Shown: positions 50,899-60,921, counted from the first letter of the stretch. The stretch is DNA of 64,000 bases from Pacificibacter marinus (GCF_018860665.1 NZ_JAHKPK010000055.1:1-64000); one strand, 5' to 3'. Notes: generated by a model from the letters alone, not told the origin. A program made the numbers and translations.

Positions 50899-51138
50899 GT
50901 GTCGGCAATTTCTAGGCAGTTCATTCTGCGCAAACTGCAAGTGTTATGCATCTGGTTCGTCGTGATTACTGTGATTGTCTATCTTTATGCAGATGACATT
51001 GAACCGATGCCGGTCAGTCTTTTCAACAGGCTGCTTATTGCCGCAGGTATAGTCGTTTTTCTAAGCATCCCTTTCGTCAAGAAGATCGGGCGAATTTACC
51101 TGAACACCACACCTGACGACGCCGATCTTGATGATTGA
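50899..51138 (+). CDS. Small membrane protein with two predicted helices
   Basis: A 79-residue protein from a GTG at 50899 with a charged N-terminus (SAISRQFILRKLQ), helix VLCIWFVVITVIVYLYA, a short periplasmic or cytoplasmic loop (DDIEPMPVSLFNR), helix LLIAAGIVVFLSIPFV and an acidic tail (DDADLDD). I do not recognise a family. The ribosome site is weak. It ends 7 bases before the recR stop on the other strand. Confidence 0.5.
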   Translation: MSAISRQFILRKLQVLCIWFVVITVIVYLYADDIEPMPVSLFNRLLIAAGIVVFLSIPFVKKIGRIYLNTTPDDADLDD

Positions 51139-51145
51139 TGACGTC

Positions 51146-51742
51146 CTAAAACCCTTTGCGCGCCCGTAATGCGGCGGTGATCGTCCCGTCGTCCAGATAG
51201 TCCAACTCGCCGCCAATTGGCACGCCTTGGGCCAGCGAGGTCACGGTACAGACCCCCGCCAGTTCGTCGGCGATGTAATGCGCGGTGGTTTGCCCGTCGA
51301 TGGTGGCGTTGAGCGCGAGAATGATTTCGGTGACGCCTTCGTCACGCACGCGGGACATCAACAACGGAATACGCAATTCTTCGGGGCCAATGGCATCCAG
51401 TGCCGACAGGGTGCCGCCCAGCACATGATATCGCCCGCGAAACACTGCAGCGCGCTCCATCGCCCATAGATCGGCCACATCTTCGACAACGCAAATCTCA
51501 CCTATGGCGCGCTTTTCAGAAGCGCAAATGTCGCAGATCGTGCCCGTGCCGATATTGCCGCATTTCACGCATTCGCGGGCGTTCTCGGACACGGCTTTCA
51601 TTGCATCCGCCAGCGGACTCATCAATCGTCCACGTTTCTTGATCAGGTGCAGCACCGCACGTCGTGCCGAACGCGGCCCGAGACCCGGCAGCTTGGCCAT
51701 CAGATCAATCAGTGCATCAATGTCTTTGCGGCCCGCGTCCAT
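51146..51742 (-). CDS. recR: Recombination protein RecR
   Basis: A 198-residue protein with the helix-hairpin-helix ([24 protein letters not shown]), the C4 zinc finger ([16 protein letters not shown]), a Toprim domain ([14 protein letters not shown]) and the C-terminal Walker-like part ([19 protein letters not shown]). RecR works with RecO/RecF in gap repair. It is the last gene of the dnaX-ybaB-recR operon, an arrangement found in many bacteria. The gap to ybaB is 9 bases. Confidence 0.97.
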   Translation of the reverse strand: MDAGRKDIDALIDLMAKLPGLGPRSARRAVLHLIKKRGRLMSPLADAMKAVSENARECVKCGNIGTGTICDICASEKRAIGEICVVEDVADLWAMERAAVFRGRYHVLGGTLSALDAIGPEELRIPLLMSRVRDEGVTEIILALNATIDGQTTAHYIADELAGVCTVTSLAQGVPIGGELDYLDDGTITAALRARKGF

Positions 51743-51751
51743 AGTGTCGGC

Positions 51752-52099
51752 TTAAAACGGCATTTTGAAATCAGCCGGAAGGCCAAGACCTTCGGTGAGT
51801 TTCGCCATTTCAGATTGCGCCTTTGCGGTGGCTTTGCCCTGCGCATCTTTGATCGCTGCCAAGATTAAATCTTCGACCACTTCTTTTTCATCGGGGTGAA
51901 AAATAGACGGATCAATATCAAGCGCCGTCAGCGTGCCTTTGGCGTTTGCGGTGGCTTTCACCAGACCCGCACCGCTTTCACCCACAACGGTGACATTTTC
52001 CAACTGCTCTTGCATGTCAGCCATATCTTGCTGCATTTGCTGCGCTTTTTTCATCATGCCGGCCATATCGCCAAGCCCGCCAAGTCCTTTAAGCATCAT
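51752..52099 (-). CDS. ybaB: YbaB/EbfC family nucleoid-associated protein
   Basis: A 115-residue protein beginning MMLKGLGGLGDMAGMMKKAQQMQQDMADMQEQL, the YbaB start, with GAGLVKATANAKGTLTALDIDPSIF in the centre. YbaB forms dimers that bind DNA and often lies between dnaX and recR, as here. AAGGAAA lies upstream of the first ATG. The gap to dnaX is 83 bases. Confidence 0.95.
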   Translation of the reverse strand: MMLKGLGGLGDMAGMMKKAQQMQQDMADMQEQLENVTVVGESGAGLVKATANAKGTLTALDIDPSIFHPDEKEVVEDLILAAIKDAQGKATAKAQSEMAKLTEGLGLPADFKMPF

Positions 52100-52182
52100 G
52101 CTTTCCTTATCTTATGTCCTGCGCCAGTTATGATCCAATTATGGTTCAGGACAGGGAATTCAACCTATGTGTATGCGAGACG

Positions 52183-53970
52183 TTAGTCTTCTTCAAACGG
52201 ATCCCATTCGTCTTCGACCTCTGGCAGCGCGTCAACGGCGGCTTCCAAAGCGATGGCTTCGGGTGTGCGGATTTTCGCGATTTTCGCACTGGGGAACAAC
52301 TCAAACACCTTGGCCACAATCGGATGCGCACGGGCTTGGGCGCGCAGGGCAAGCTCCTTGGCGTTCTTAACCTCGTAAATCGTTTTGGTGCCCTCAGGTG
52401 CGCGTGAAATTGTCACGGCCCAACGCGCACCGGTAAAGGCATGCAACCGGCTGGCCAGTCGCGCGGCCAAATCTTGGGGAGCGTCATCGCTGGGCTCAAA
52501 TTCGATCCGCCCAGGGGCATATTTTGCCAAACGGATGTAGTTTTCCATCTCAATCAAAAGCTTGGCATCGCGGTGATGACGCACCAATTCGATCACATCC
52601 TCAAAGCTGCCGTAACGGGCAAGTGAGGCCTCGGGTGCAGTCGCCAAAGCGGTGGCCGCCCCGCCGGACATGCTCGGCGCATGCGTGATTTGCCCTCTTG
52701 CCCCACCAGCAGACCCGCCGCCAGACATAGGTTGACCAGAGGCTGTAACCGATCCGCCACCTGCATGTGCCCCGCCGCCACCGCCAGAAGGTGGACGGGG
52801 CGGGGGATTTTGTTCATTCAGTTTGCGCACCAGATCGTCGGGCATCGGCAGATCAGCGACATGCGTTAAACGGATCACAGCCATTTCAGCCGCCATCATC
52901 GCGTTGGGGGCGGCTGCGATTTCTTCCAAAGATTTCAAAAGCATTTGCCACATCCGCGACAAGACGCGCATCGGAATTTTTTCAGACATGGTCAGTCCGC
53001 GGCTGCGCTCATCTGGTCCTATAGTGGGATCATCTGCGGCATTTGGCGTGATTTTGATGACTGACACCCAATGGGTAATGTCAGCCAAATCACGCATCAC
53101 CGCCAAAGGATCAGCCCCGTCGGCATATTGCCCGCCGATCTCTTCCAAAGCGCCCGCAGCATCGCCCGACATGATCATATCGAACAGGTCCAAAACGCGG
53201 CCACGATCGGCAAGACCAAGCATCGCGCGCACTTGGTCAGCGGTGGTTTCGCCTGCGCCATGCGAAATGGCTTGATCCAGCAACGATTGCGCATCGCGGG
53301 CCGAGCCTTCGGCGGCGCGGGTGATCAACGCCAGCGCATCATCGGTGATCTCTGCGTTTTCCGCCGTGGCGATTTTGCGCAGCAAGGCGACCATCACTTC
53401 GGGTTCAATGCGGCGCAAATCAAAGCGTTGACAGCGCGACAGAACGGTCACCGGCACTTTGCGAATTTCCGTGGTGGCCATGATGAATTTCGTGTGCGCC
53501 ATAGGTTCTTCAAGCGTTTTCAGCAGCGCGTTGAACGCGGCTGTCGACAGCATGTGAACCTCATCGATGATGAAGATTTTATAGCGCCCTTCGGCCGGCC
53601 GCGTGCGCGCCATCGAATTTAGCTCGCGAATATTGTCAACGCCGGTAGAGGATGCAGCATCGATTTCAAGCACATCGAAAAACCGCCCCTCAGAGATGCC
53701 CATGCAGGGTTTGCATTTGCCGCAAGGGGATGTGGTCGGACCGCCAGTGCCATCTTCGCCGATACAGTTCAGACCCTTGGCAATGATGCGCGCCGTGGTG
53801 GTTTTTCCCGTGCCGCGAATGCCGGTCATGATAAAAGCCTGCGCGATGCGATCCGCATCAAAGGCATTTTTCAGCGTGCGCACCATGGCGTCTTGGCCAA
53901 CAAGATCGGCAAAGGTTTCGGGGCGGTACTTGCGCGCCAGAACCTGATAGCCTGTGTCCGTCTCGGTCAT
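52183..53970 (-). CDS. dnaX: DNA polymerase III subunit gamma/tau
   Basis: A 595-residue clamp-loader subunit. The ATG at 53970 follows GAGGGATC. AAA domain: VLARKYRPETFADLVGQDAMVRTL, Walker A GIRGTGKTT, zinc cysteines (CGKCKPCMG), Walker B IFIIDEVHML and sensor 1 near KVPVTVLSRCQRFDLRR. Domain III follows, then a glycine-rich linker (around residues 400-445, PPSGGGGGAHAGGGSVT) and the tau-specific C-terminus. It heads the dnaX-ybaB-recR operon. No slippery frameshift site for a short gamma form was identified. Confidence 0.96.
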   Translation of the reverse strand: MTETDTGYQVLARKYRPETFADLVGQDAMVRTLKNAFDADRIAQAFIMTGIRGTGKTTTARIIAKGLNCIGEDGTGGPTTSPCGKCKPCMGISEGRFFDVLEIDAASSTGVDNIRELNSMARTRPAEGRYKIFIIDEVHMLSTAAFNALLKTLEEPMAHTKFIMATTEIRKVPVTVLSRCQRFDLRRIEPEVMVALLRKIATAENAEITDDALALITRAAEGSARDAQSLLDQAISHGAGETTADQVRAMLGLADRGRVLDLFDMIMSGDAAGALEEIGGQYADGADPLAVMRDLADITHWVSVIKITPNAADDPTIGPDERSRGLTMSEKIPMRVLSRMWQMLLKSLEEIAAAPNAMMAAEMAVIRLTHVADLPMPDDLVRKLNEQNPPPRPPSGGGGGAHAGGGSVTASGQPMSGGGSAGGARGQITHAPSMSGGAATALATAPEASLARYGSFEDVIELVRHHRDAKLLIEMENYIRLAKYAPGRIEFEPSDDAPQDLAARLASRLHAFTGARWAVTISRAPEGTKTIYEVKNAKELALRAQARAHPIVAKVFELFPSAKIAKIRTPEAIALEAAVDALPEVEDEWDPFEED

Positions 53971-54066
53971 GTTGTGATCCCTCAAACTCTTGGGGTTAAG
54001 GTATGCGCGCAGAGGCGAAGTCGCAACCCAAGTTGCGATCTGTATAGCATGTCTGGCCTTAGCTGT

Positions 54067-55113
54067 TTATTCGATTTCGCCGCGCCGCACACGTTTGGCT
54101 TTAATGGCGGTGCGTTTGAGCTTGCTAAACTTGCGCCCGCGTTCTTTGGAACTGGCAATGGAGCCTGTGTTTTCAGCATCTTCATCGCGCAGTTTTTTCC
54201 AGCGCTCAACGCGGTCTTGGGCTAAGTCACCCGATTCCACAGCCGCGCGAATGGCGCAGCCTGGCTCGGTCATGTGTTTGCAGTCGGAAAATTTACACTC
54301 GGTCACCAGATCGGTGATGTCTTCAAACAAAGTATTGATACCCGCGGCAGCGTCATGCAAAGCCAGTTCGCGCATCCCCGGTGTGTCGATCATCCAGCCG
54401 CCTGCGTGCATCAAATGCATCGAACGCGCCGTGGTGGTGTGGCGGCCCTTGGCGTCATCTTCGCGAATGTCAGCCGTCAGCAGGTTTTCCCCCGTCAGCG
54501 TGCGCCCGATGGTGGATTTGCCCACGCCAGACGAGCCGACAAGCGCCACGGTTTGACCCGCGCCGCACCATCTATTCATTTTCGCCACATCATCCGCGTC
54601 TTTGGAGTTCAAGGCCAGCGCATCGACGCGGTTTGATATGGTAAGGGCGCGGTCCACATAAGATTGCGGGTCGCCCAAAGGCGTATCGGCCTTGGTCATC
54701 ACAATCACAGGATTGGTTTCGGCCTCAATCGCCAAGGCGACATAGCGCTCAAGGCGGGCCTCATTAAAGTCGGCATTACAAGAGGTGACGATGAACAGCG
54801 TATCGATATTGGCCGCGATCAACTGCGCTTGCGAAGAATGCCCCGCAGCTTTGCGCGAGATCACCGATTTGCGCGATAAAACGCGCACAAGACGCAGGCC
54901 ATCGCTGAGCACGAAATCTCCGACAGCCATGTCGGTCGCCACATTGTCGCCAGACAGGGCCAAATCGATCCGATCGTTTTGGGGATTTAGCCCGATCACA
55001 CGATTGCGCCGCACTTCGGTCACGCGCACGGGGGTCAACTCGGTTGCCTCAGTGGCGCTGACTTGATCGGCAAAATGGTCGGACCAGCCGAGGGCTGCGA
55101 AAAACGGGGTCAT
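54067..55113 (-). CDS. rsgA: Ribosome small subunit-dependent GTPase RsgA
   Basis: A 348-residue circularly permuted GTPase: OB-fold N-terminus, then G4 (TKAD), G1 (GSSGVGKST) and G3 (DTPGMRE) in that order, and a C-terminal zinc motif (CKFSDCKHMTEPGC). It helps late 30S maturation. The start at 55113 gives MTPFFAALGW; an ATG at 55164 would add 17 residues, with neither having a strong ribosome site. The basic tail (KLKRTAIKAKRVRRGE) is common. Confidence 0.93.
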   Translation of the reverse strand: MTPFFAALGWSDHFADQVSATEATELTPVRVTEVRRNRVIGLNPQNDRIDLALSGDNVATDMAVGDFVLSDGLRLVRVLSRKSVISRKAAGHSSQAQLIAANIDTLFIVTSCNADFNEARLERYVALAIEAETNPVIVMTKADTPLGDPQSYVDRALTISNRVDALALNSKDADDVAKMNRWCGAGQTVALVGSSGVGKSTIGRTLTGENLLTADIREDDAKGRHTTTARSMHLMHAGGWMIDTPGMRELALHDAAAGINTLFEDITDLVTECKFSDCKHMTEPGCAIRAAVESGDLAQDRVERWKKLRDEDAENTGSIASSKERGRKFSKLKRTAIKAKRVRRGEIE

Positions 55114-55279
55114 TGTAGCAATGTCATTGTGAGGCGCCTTTAAACATATGCGTATAATGCCCAAGGGGACGCGCGCAGCAAGCGATAACAGCAGCGCGCA
55201 TATATTGGCTTAACAGGCGTGGCATATCTGCGCGTATCGGTTTGCGTTGATCGAGTTTTTACATTTGGGAGGAGGAGGT

Positions 55280-55373
55280 GAGAGGCTGGACAGCGACCCA
55301 AACGGGACTCGTTGCGGCTGCTTCCTTCCGGATCTGACCGGGTTGGCGAGGCGCTCGCCCGCGCCAACCTCTC
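55280..55373 (-). ncRNA. ffs: Signal recognition particle RNA (4.5S, bacterial small type)
   Basis: On the minus strand a 94-base hairpin starts GAGAGG and ends CCTCTC. Its apical part contains GGTCAGATCCGGAAGGAAGCAGCC-like sequence, the universally conserved Ffh-binding loop of SRP RNA, with the GGCGAGCG/CGCAACG-type helix below. The length and motif are diagnostic. A promoter with 17-base spacing lies just upstream. Ends are accurate to a few bases. Confidence 0.95.
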
Positions 55374-55379
55374 AACGCT

Positions 55380-55408
55380 CACATAAGTGACATGAGGTGG
55401 ATTCGCAA
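55380..55408 (-). promoter_or_regulatory. Promoter of the SRP RNA gene
   Basis: On the minus strand TTGCGA and TATGTG are separated by exactly 17 bases, with the RNA 5' end 7 bases past the -10 box. Confidence 0.65.
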
Positions 55409-55451
55409 GAGGGGGGCGCGAAATCTGTAACGCCTTTATGAAATTCTGTGC

Positions 55452-57362
55452 CTATAGCGCAATGCGAAAGCGCGAAAACCCATCCGCCCCATCGCCCGCA
55501 GGCGTGACCTGTATAGATGTCAGGTCCGCCAAATGGTCGCTGGCTTTGGGTCCAGTCTCGAAAATCACCGATGTGTCGGGCAGGGGCGCGAAGGTCCAGT
55601 TGTTGTCCGCTTTCGGATCGACTGTGCCTTGCTCGACAATATAGCGCACGATGATATCGCGATTTGTATCGGGGCCTTCAAAAATAATCGTTGTCCCGTC
55701 CGCGCCCGGAAACTCGCCACCGCCGCCTGCGCGGTAATTGTTGGTGGCGACGATGAATTCCATATCGTCGGTCACTGGCCTGCCTTCATAGGCAAGATCA
55801 ACGATGCGCGTGGCATTCGGGTTTAGCGGCTCGCCCTTGGCTGTAAAACGCGAAGGCTGGGTGAGATCAATCTTATAGGTCACGCCATCGATCACATCGA
55901 AATTGTAAGGCGGGAACTCTGGATTCAACAACAGTTGATCTTTGTGACCGGCTTTGATTTGCAAAAACATACCTGCAGAGCGCTCAAGCCAGCCCTTAAG
56001 TTGTGCGCCGGTGATGCGGACGGCGCGAATGGTGTTGGGATAAAAATAAAGATCGGCGATGTTTTTGATTGCCAAGTTTCCAGGGGCGACATCTGTGTAA
56101 TGTTCTGGGCCTGCACGTCCACCAGCTTTGAACGGCGCGGCGGCTGACAGGATCGGCAATCCGTCGTGTTCCGTGCCTTTGAACATGTCTTTGAGATACC
56201 AAAGCTGTGCGTTTGAGACGATCTGCACGCTTGGATCATCGGCGACCAATGCGAAATAGGAATGCAAAGACGTGGCCGTTTTGCCGACAGCGCGGCGGAT
56301 GTATTGCAAGGTCTCGTCATGCACGGCTGCAACAGAGTGCAGAACGCTTTGGTCGCTGTCCACCAAGGATGCGATTTTGCGGTCACCCCCGCGCGTGGCG
56401 ATGGGACGCGTTTCGACGGATGAGGTGACCACGCGCCATGCATTGCCGCTGCGTTCGATCATCAGGTCAATTACGCCCAAATGTGACCCCCAAAAGCCGC
56501 CCATAACTGTTGGTTTGCCGTGAACAAGACCGTTTTTGGCGTCGACGCCTGCAAGCCCGTCAAAGGCGGGAGACGGAAACACCAGATGCGAATGGCCTGT
56601 GACCATGGCATCGATCCCGTCCAGTTCGGCCAAAGGCACGGACGCGTTTTCCATGCCCTCGGTGTGTTTGGCCGATCCAATGCCAGAGTGATTGAGCGCA
56701 ATGATCAGGTCAGCGCCTTTTTCTTTCATTTCGGGGATATAAGCGCGGGCGGTGGCAACGATATCGCGTACTACGACATTGCCTTCTAAATGGCGGCGGT
56801 CCCAAGTCATGATTTGAGGGGGGACAAAGCCGATGAGGCCGATCTTAATAGGGTGTTTTTGACCCGAGCCGTCCACAATGTCGCGGTCCAAAATCACATA
56901 AGGTTTGACCAAAGTTATATCTTTACGTGCAGTGCTGCCCATCTTTTTGATCACATTGGCCGAGACCACAGGAAAATCGGCGCCCTGCAAGGATTTGAGC
57001 AAGAAATCGAGCCCATAGTTGAATTCGTGATTGCCCAAGGTTGCGGCGTCATATCCCAATGAGTTCATGGCTGTGATGATCGGGTGCATGTCGCCGTCTT
57101 GCATCCCCCGTTCATAAGCGATGTAATCACCCATGGGATTGCCTTGCAAAAGGTCGCCATTATCAACCAAAATCGCGTTGTCGGCCTCAGCGCGGATCGC
57201 ATTGATATGCGCAGCAGTGCGCGCCAAACCAACGCTGTCGCTGGGGCGATCTGCGTAGTAGTCGTAAGGGAAAACATGGACATGTAAATCCGTCGTTTCC
57301 ATAATGCGCAGATGAGCTTGGTTGACGTTGGCGCGAGCAGAAAAGGGGTGGAGTGCGATCAA
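55452..57362 (-). CDS. cpdB: 2',3'-cyclic-nucleotide 2'-phosphodiesterase/3'-nucleotidase
   Basis: A 636-residue calcineurin-like phosphoesterase with a 5'-nucleotidase C-terminal domain. Metal motifs in order: [50 protein letters not shown] and [10 protein letters not shown]; the C-terminal domain has [17 protein letters not shown] and the nucleotide clamp [15 protein letters not shown]. The best start is a TTG at 57362; no signal peptide is seen, although most CpdB proteins are periplasmic. It would degrade 2',3'-cyclic nucleotides, the products of RNase T2-type cleavage. Confidence 0.9.
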   Translation of the reverse strand: MIALHPFSARANVNQAHLRIMETTDLHVHVFPYDYYADRPSDSVGLARTAAHINAIRAEADNAILVDNGDLLQGNPMGDYIAYERGMQDGDMHPIITAMNSLGYDAATLGNHEFNYGLDFLLKSLQGADFPVVSANVIKKMGSTARKDITLVKPYVILDRDIVDGSGQKHPIKIGLIGFVPPQIMTWDRRHLEGNVVVRDIVATARAYIPEMKEKGADLIIALNHSGIGSAKHTEGMENASVPLAELDGIDAMVTGHSHLVFPSPAFDGLAGVDAKNGLVHGKPTVMGGFWGSHLGVIDLMIERSGNAWRVVTSSVETRPIATRGGDRKIASLVDSDQSVLHSVAAVHDETLQYIRRAVGKTATSLHSYFALVADDPSVQIVSNAQLWYLKDMFKGTEHDGLPILSAAAPFKAGGRAGPEHYTDVAPGNLAIKNIADLYFYPNTIRAVRITGAQLKGWLERSAGMFLQIKAGHKDQLLLNPEFPPYNFDVIDGVTYKIDLTQPSRFTAKGEPLNPNATRIVDLAYEGRPVTDDMEFIVATNNYRAGGGGEFPGADGTTIIFEGPDTNRDIIVRYIVEQGTVDPKADNNWTFAPLPDTSVIFETGPKASDHLADLTSIQVTPAGDGADGFSRFRIAL

Positions 57363-57651
57363 TGCGGTGCCTGCAAATGGTTGGGATATATATCCCCGAC
57401 ATGGTCTATTAGGGTTTTGCGCTCTCGATCATATTTGGGTTTAAGACTTTAACGACTGACGAGCGCGACAACTTGTAACGAGTTGGATATTAACTATGTT
57501 TTGAGCACTTCCAATGCTTGCCGGTTAAATAGGGGGATTGGAGTGCAACTTTTGGTTGTATTGTGATTCGAGTGTTACCTATGCGCAACGATTAATGTAC
57601 GTAAGATATTGAAATGTCGCCAAATTGCCGTGGCGGACCATAAAGGCGAAA

Positions 57652-58593
57652 ATGATGATGACAGACACAGTGACCTTTTCAGCCGGGCTTTTGCATCGCA
57701 GAGACGACCTTCGAAAGACCGCAGATGTCTTGCAAACATCCCCTGAAGCGCGTTTTTTGCCGCTTTGGACTTTTAAGCCTTTGATCGATGACGCGGGCGG
57801 TTTGATGATGGTGCCGCAAGGGCATCCTTTGCTTAAATTTGCGGGCGTCACGGTGTTCTTGGGGCTTGATGATTCAGGCGCGCCTTTGTTTGCGGTCGAT
57901 GTGTCTACGGCTGAGATGAAGGATGGCGCAGTGACGCCAGAGGGGCTGTTCGACACATCTGAGCAGCGCCACGATAGCTTGCCCCGCGCCAGCTTTCGGG
58001 ATTTGAAAACACTGATGACGGATTTAAGTCCGCTTGAGGCTGAAATTGCTTCGACCGCGCGGGCGATATTGGGGTGGCATAAATCGCATAAATTTTGTGC
58101 AGCTTGCGGGAAACAAAGTGACGTGGCGGTTGGCGGTTGGCAGCGCAGCTGTGGGGCTTGCGGCACATCGCATTTTCCCCGCACCGATCCTGTTGTGATT
58201 ATGCTGATCACTCATGGCAACTCAGTGCTTTTGGGGCGTAGCCCGCATTTCACGCCAGGGATGTATTCGTTGTTGGCTGGTTTTGTTGAGCCGGGCGAGC
58301 CGATTGAGGCCGCTGTGCGCCGCGAAGTGATGGAGGAAGCCGGTATCCCCGTCGGGGATGTGTCTTACATGGCCAGTCAACCTTGGCCTTTCCCTGCGTC
58401 CTTGATGATCGGGTGTCGCGGTACAGCTTTATCGCGTGACATTACAATTGACGAAAATGAGCTGGAAGATGCGCTCTGGTTGACCAAAGAAGAGTGCGCA
58501 GAGGTCATGGCAGGCACGCATCCAGATATTTTGCCAGCTCGAGAAGGTGCGATAGCGCACTTTCTACTGACTAAGTGGCTTGCGGATGAATAG
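57652..58593 (+). CDS. nudC: NAD(+) diphosphatase
   Basis: A 313-residue enzyme beginning at one of three consecutive ATGs (57652-57660; AAAGGCG upstream). Zinc ribbon: CAACGKQSDVAVGGWQRSCGACG; the SQPWPFPxS motif specific for NADH pyrophosphatases is present as ASQPWPFPASLMIG; the Nudix box is GFVEPGEPIEAAVRREVMEEAGI. NudC hydrolyses NAD(H) to NMN and AMP and removes NAD caps from RNA. Single gene, followed by a SRPBCC protein gene 45 bases away. Confidence 0.96.
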   Translation: MMMTDTVTFSAGLLHRRDDLRKTADVLQTSPEARFLPLWTFKPLIDDAGGLMMVPQGHPLLKFAGVTVFLGLDDSGAPLFAVDVSTAEMKDGAVTPEGLFDTSEQRHDSLPRASFRDLKTLMTDLSPLEAEIASTARAILGWHKSHKFCAACGKQSDVAVGGWQRSCGACGTSHFPRTDPVVIMLITHGNSVLLGRSPHFTPGMYSLLAGFVEPGEPIEAAVRREVMEEAGIPVGDVSYMASQPWPFPASLMIGCRGTALSRDITIDENELEDALWLTKEECAEVMAGTHPDILPAREGAIAHFLLTKWLADE

Positions 58594-58638
58594 ATTTGGG
58601 CCGATAACACTTGAATAAAGCGAGACAGGTGGACCGGC

Positions 58639-59112
58639 ATGAAATTTTCGACCCGACAAGACATTGAAGCACCAGCAGATTATGTTTTTGATCAAATCAC
58701 CGATTTTGATGGGCTCGAACGGCAGGCCATGCGACGCGGCATTGAGGTGCGACGTAAAAACCCCAATCAACCGCGTGGGGTTGGTGCGGCTTGGACTGTG
58801 CAGGCGCCGTTTCGCGGCAAATTGCGCGATGTCGACGCGCATGTGTCCGAATTTGATTCGCCCAACTCTTTTGTTGCCGATGCCAAATCTGGCGGGCTTG
58901 ATATGACCTTGAACATTGAGTTGGTGCCTTTGTCGCCCAAGCGCACCCGTGTCACGCTTGGGTATGAGGTGCGTCCGCAAACACTGTCCGCGCGTATTCT
59001 TGTACAATCTGTAAAATTCGCGAAAGCCTCTTTGCAGCGTCGTTTTGATCGACGTGTCAGTGCGTATTGCGAGGGCATTTCTGACCGCTATGAATTGCAA
59101 GCGCGCAGTTAA
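58639..59112 (+). CDS. SRPBCC family protein
   Basis: A 157-residue protein with the START/polyketide-cyclase-like fold: MKFSTRQDIEAPADYVFDQITDFDGLERQ is the first strand-helix and LNIELVPLSPKRTRVTLGYEV the antiparallel sheet. The ligand is unknown. AGGTGGA precedes the ATG. Probably in one transcript with nudC; ends before a bidirectional terminator. Confidence 0.8.
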   Translation: MKFSTRQDIEAPADYVFDQITDFDGLERQAMRRGIEVRRKNPNQPRGVGAAWTVQAPFRGKLRDVDAHVSEFDSPNSFVADAKSGGLDMTLNIELVPLSPKRTRVTLGYEVRPQTLSARILVQSVKFAKASLQRRFDRRVSAYCEGISDRYELQARS

Positions 59113-59153
59113 GTCCAAAGACTTACGATTTGAGATGCAAAATCGTCCCCGTC

Positions 59154-59179
59154 AAAACGCGCCAGTTCGGGCGCGTTTT
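59154..59179. terminator. Bidirectional rho-independent terminator
   Basis: AAAACGCGCC and GGCGCGTTTT form a perfect stem around AGTTCG, with T runs at both ends built into the arms. It separates the convergent SRPBCC and pheA genes. Confidence 0.9.
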
Positions 59180-59211
59180 ACTGTTTAAATCAGAATGTTT
59201 GTGACAGAGAG

Positions 59212-60042
59212 CTACGACCGGCGCGGATCAGCGGGATAAACGCCCAAAATTTCCACCATTTCGGTGAAATAGCCAAGTTCATCCATCGCCAGTTTGACGT
59301 TTGCATCGTCTGGGTGGCCTTCGATATCCGCATAAAACTGCGTCGCGGTGAACACGCCATCCACCATATAGCTTTCCAGCTTGGTCATGTTGACGCCATT
59401 GGTCGCGAATCCCCCCATCGCTTTGTATAGGGCGGCAGGGATGTTGCGAACGCGGAACATAAAGGCTGTGACCATCTTATCTGCGCGACGTGTGTGATCG
59501 GCATCGCGGGCCATGACCAAGAATCGCGTGGTGTTCAGCTTATGATCTTCGATTTGGGGCGCGATGACCTCAAGCCCGTAGAGTTTTGCTGCCAGTTCCG
59601 AGGCAAGGGCAGCTTGGGTTTTGTCACCACCTGCGGCCACATCGCGCGCGGCGCGGGCGTTGTCAGAACTGGTCACACCTTTGATTTCATTGTCGTGCAA
59701 GAATTTTCCACATTGCGGCAGAATCACCGGATGCCCATGGGCGTGGGTGATGTCAGCCAAAGCGGCACCGGGCAGGCCCAAAAGATTGACATGCACGCGC
59801 ACGAATGTTTCTTGAACGATGTGCAAACCAGCCTGTGGCAGCAAATGATAGACATCCTGCACGCGGCCATAAGTCGAATTTTCAACTGCGATCATACCCA
59901 AATCAGCAGTGCCAGACCGCACGGCTTCCAGTGCATCTTCGAATGTGGGGCAGGGGAGCGGGTCAAAATCAGGGCAAGTCTCGACACAGGCCTGATGCGA
60001 ATAAGCACCCAGTTCTCCTTGAAAAGCGATACGTGCGGCCAT
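59212..60042 (-). CDS. pheA: Prephenate dehydratase
   Basis: A 276-residue enzyme; ATG at 60042 follows GGGGGCG. The catalytic domain has IAFQGELGAYSHQACVETCP and the substrate loop around AVENSTYGRVQDVYHLL; the T-R-F motif NTTRFLVMARD includes the essential threonine. The C-terminal ACT domain (FRVRNIPAALYKAMGGFATNGVNMTKLES) binds phenylalanine for feedback inhibition. No chorismate mutase is fused. It complements hisC-tyrA in aromatic amino-acid synthesis. Confidence 0.95.
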   Translation of the reverse strand: MAARIAFQGELGAYSHQACVETCPDFDPLPCPTFEDALEAVRSGTADLGMIAVENSTYGRVQDVYHLLPQAGLHIVQETFVRVHVNLLGLPGAALADITHAHGHPVILPQCGKFLHDNEIKGVTSSDNARAARDVAAGGDKTQAALASELAAKLYGLEVIAPQIEDHKLNTTRFLVMARDADHTRRADKMVTAFMFRVRNIPAALYKAMGGFATNGVNMTKLESYMVDGVFTATQFYADIEGHPDDANVKLAMDELGYFTEMVEILGVYPADPRRS

Positions 60043-60164
60043 CTGCGCCCCCATTTTAGCGAAGTTTCTGAAGTAAGTCGTTTGGTCGCGGGTCTTATAC
60101 CTTGAAATGCACCGATGGAAACGGGTAGATACCCTTCAACAGATGCACATATACGGAACGCGAC

Positions 60165-60680
60165 ATGTTCGACACTATGACCCTTACCAAAGCTGTTGCA
60201 GCTCTTTGCGGCACATTCTTGTTCTTTCTCTTCGGCGCTTGGGCTGCAGAATCGCTTTACCACACAGGCGGTGGTCACGGCGATCACGCGCAAGCCTATG
60301 TGATTGAAGTCGATGACGCTGGTGCTGAGCCAGAAGAAGTTGTTGAAGTCGACTTTGGTCCGATCTTGGCTGCGGCTGATCCTGCCTCTGGCGAAAGCAT
60401 TTTCGGTAAAAAATGTGCGGCATGTCACACTGTCAATGGCGCAGACAAAACCGGCCCGCATCTTGATGGCTCTTTTGATCGTGACATCGGTTCCGTTGCT
60501 GGCTTTGGTTACTCTGGTATCTTGACCGAACTTGAAGGCAATTGGACTGCAGACGCGCTGAACCACTTCTTGGAAAAACCAAAAGGCTTTGCACCAGGTA
60601 CAAAAATGACATTCGCTGGTTTCAAGAAAATCGACGAGCGCGCAGATGTGATTGCCTACTTGCAGTCCTTGAGCAACTAA
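60165..60680 (+). CDS. cycM: Membrane-anchored cytochrome c (CycM type)
   Basis: A 171-residue protein with an uncleaved N-terminal helix (AVAALCGTFLFFLFGAWAAES), an acidic linker (DDAGAEPEEVVEVDFGP) and a class I cytochrome c domain: heme motif C84-A-A-C87-H88 and axial M148 in GTKMTF. CycM (cytochrome c552/cy) shuttles electrons between bc1 and terminal oxidases at the membrane surface. GGAAC precedes the ATG at 60165; 60177 is an alternative. Terminator downstream at 60720. Confidence 0.93.
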   Translation: MFDTMTLTKAVAALCGTFLFFLFGAWAAESLYHTGGGHGDHAQAYVIEVDDAGAEPEEVVEVDFGPILAAADPASGESIFGKKCAACHTVNGADKTGPHLDGSFDRDIGSVAGFGYSGILTELEGNWTADALNHFLEKPKGFAPGTKMTFAGFKKIDERADVIAYLQSLSN

Positions 60681-60719
60681 GACTAGCGATTGAGGCTGAG
60701 CCTCATGACCATGAGATTT

Positions 60720-60755
60720 CAAACCCCATCGGTTTTTCCGGTGGGGTTTTCTTTT
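60720..60755 (+). terminator. Rho-independent terminator of cycM
   Basis: AAACCCCATCGG and CCGGTGGGGTTTT pair (one G-T) around TTTTT, followed by CTTTT. It begins 39 bases after the cycM stop. Confidence 0.88.
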
Positions 60756-60921
60756 GCGCTAAAGTCGGTGTGCTCATGCTGGGGCTGGCTTTTCTGGCGC
60801 CGCCATTCACATTTCGTCACGGTTTATTCACAGTTGTGCAACTTCGCGGTTGGAACCCGTGCAAATACAGATCAGATTGTGGATAAGAGTATTTAAGCTC
60901 ATATCCCAACGGAGGTTCTGT

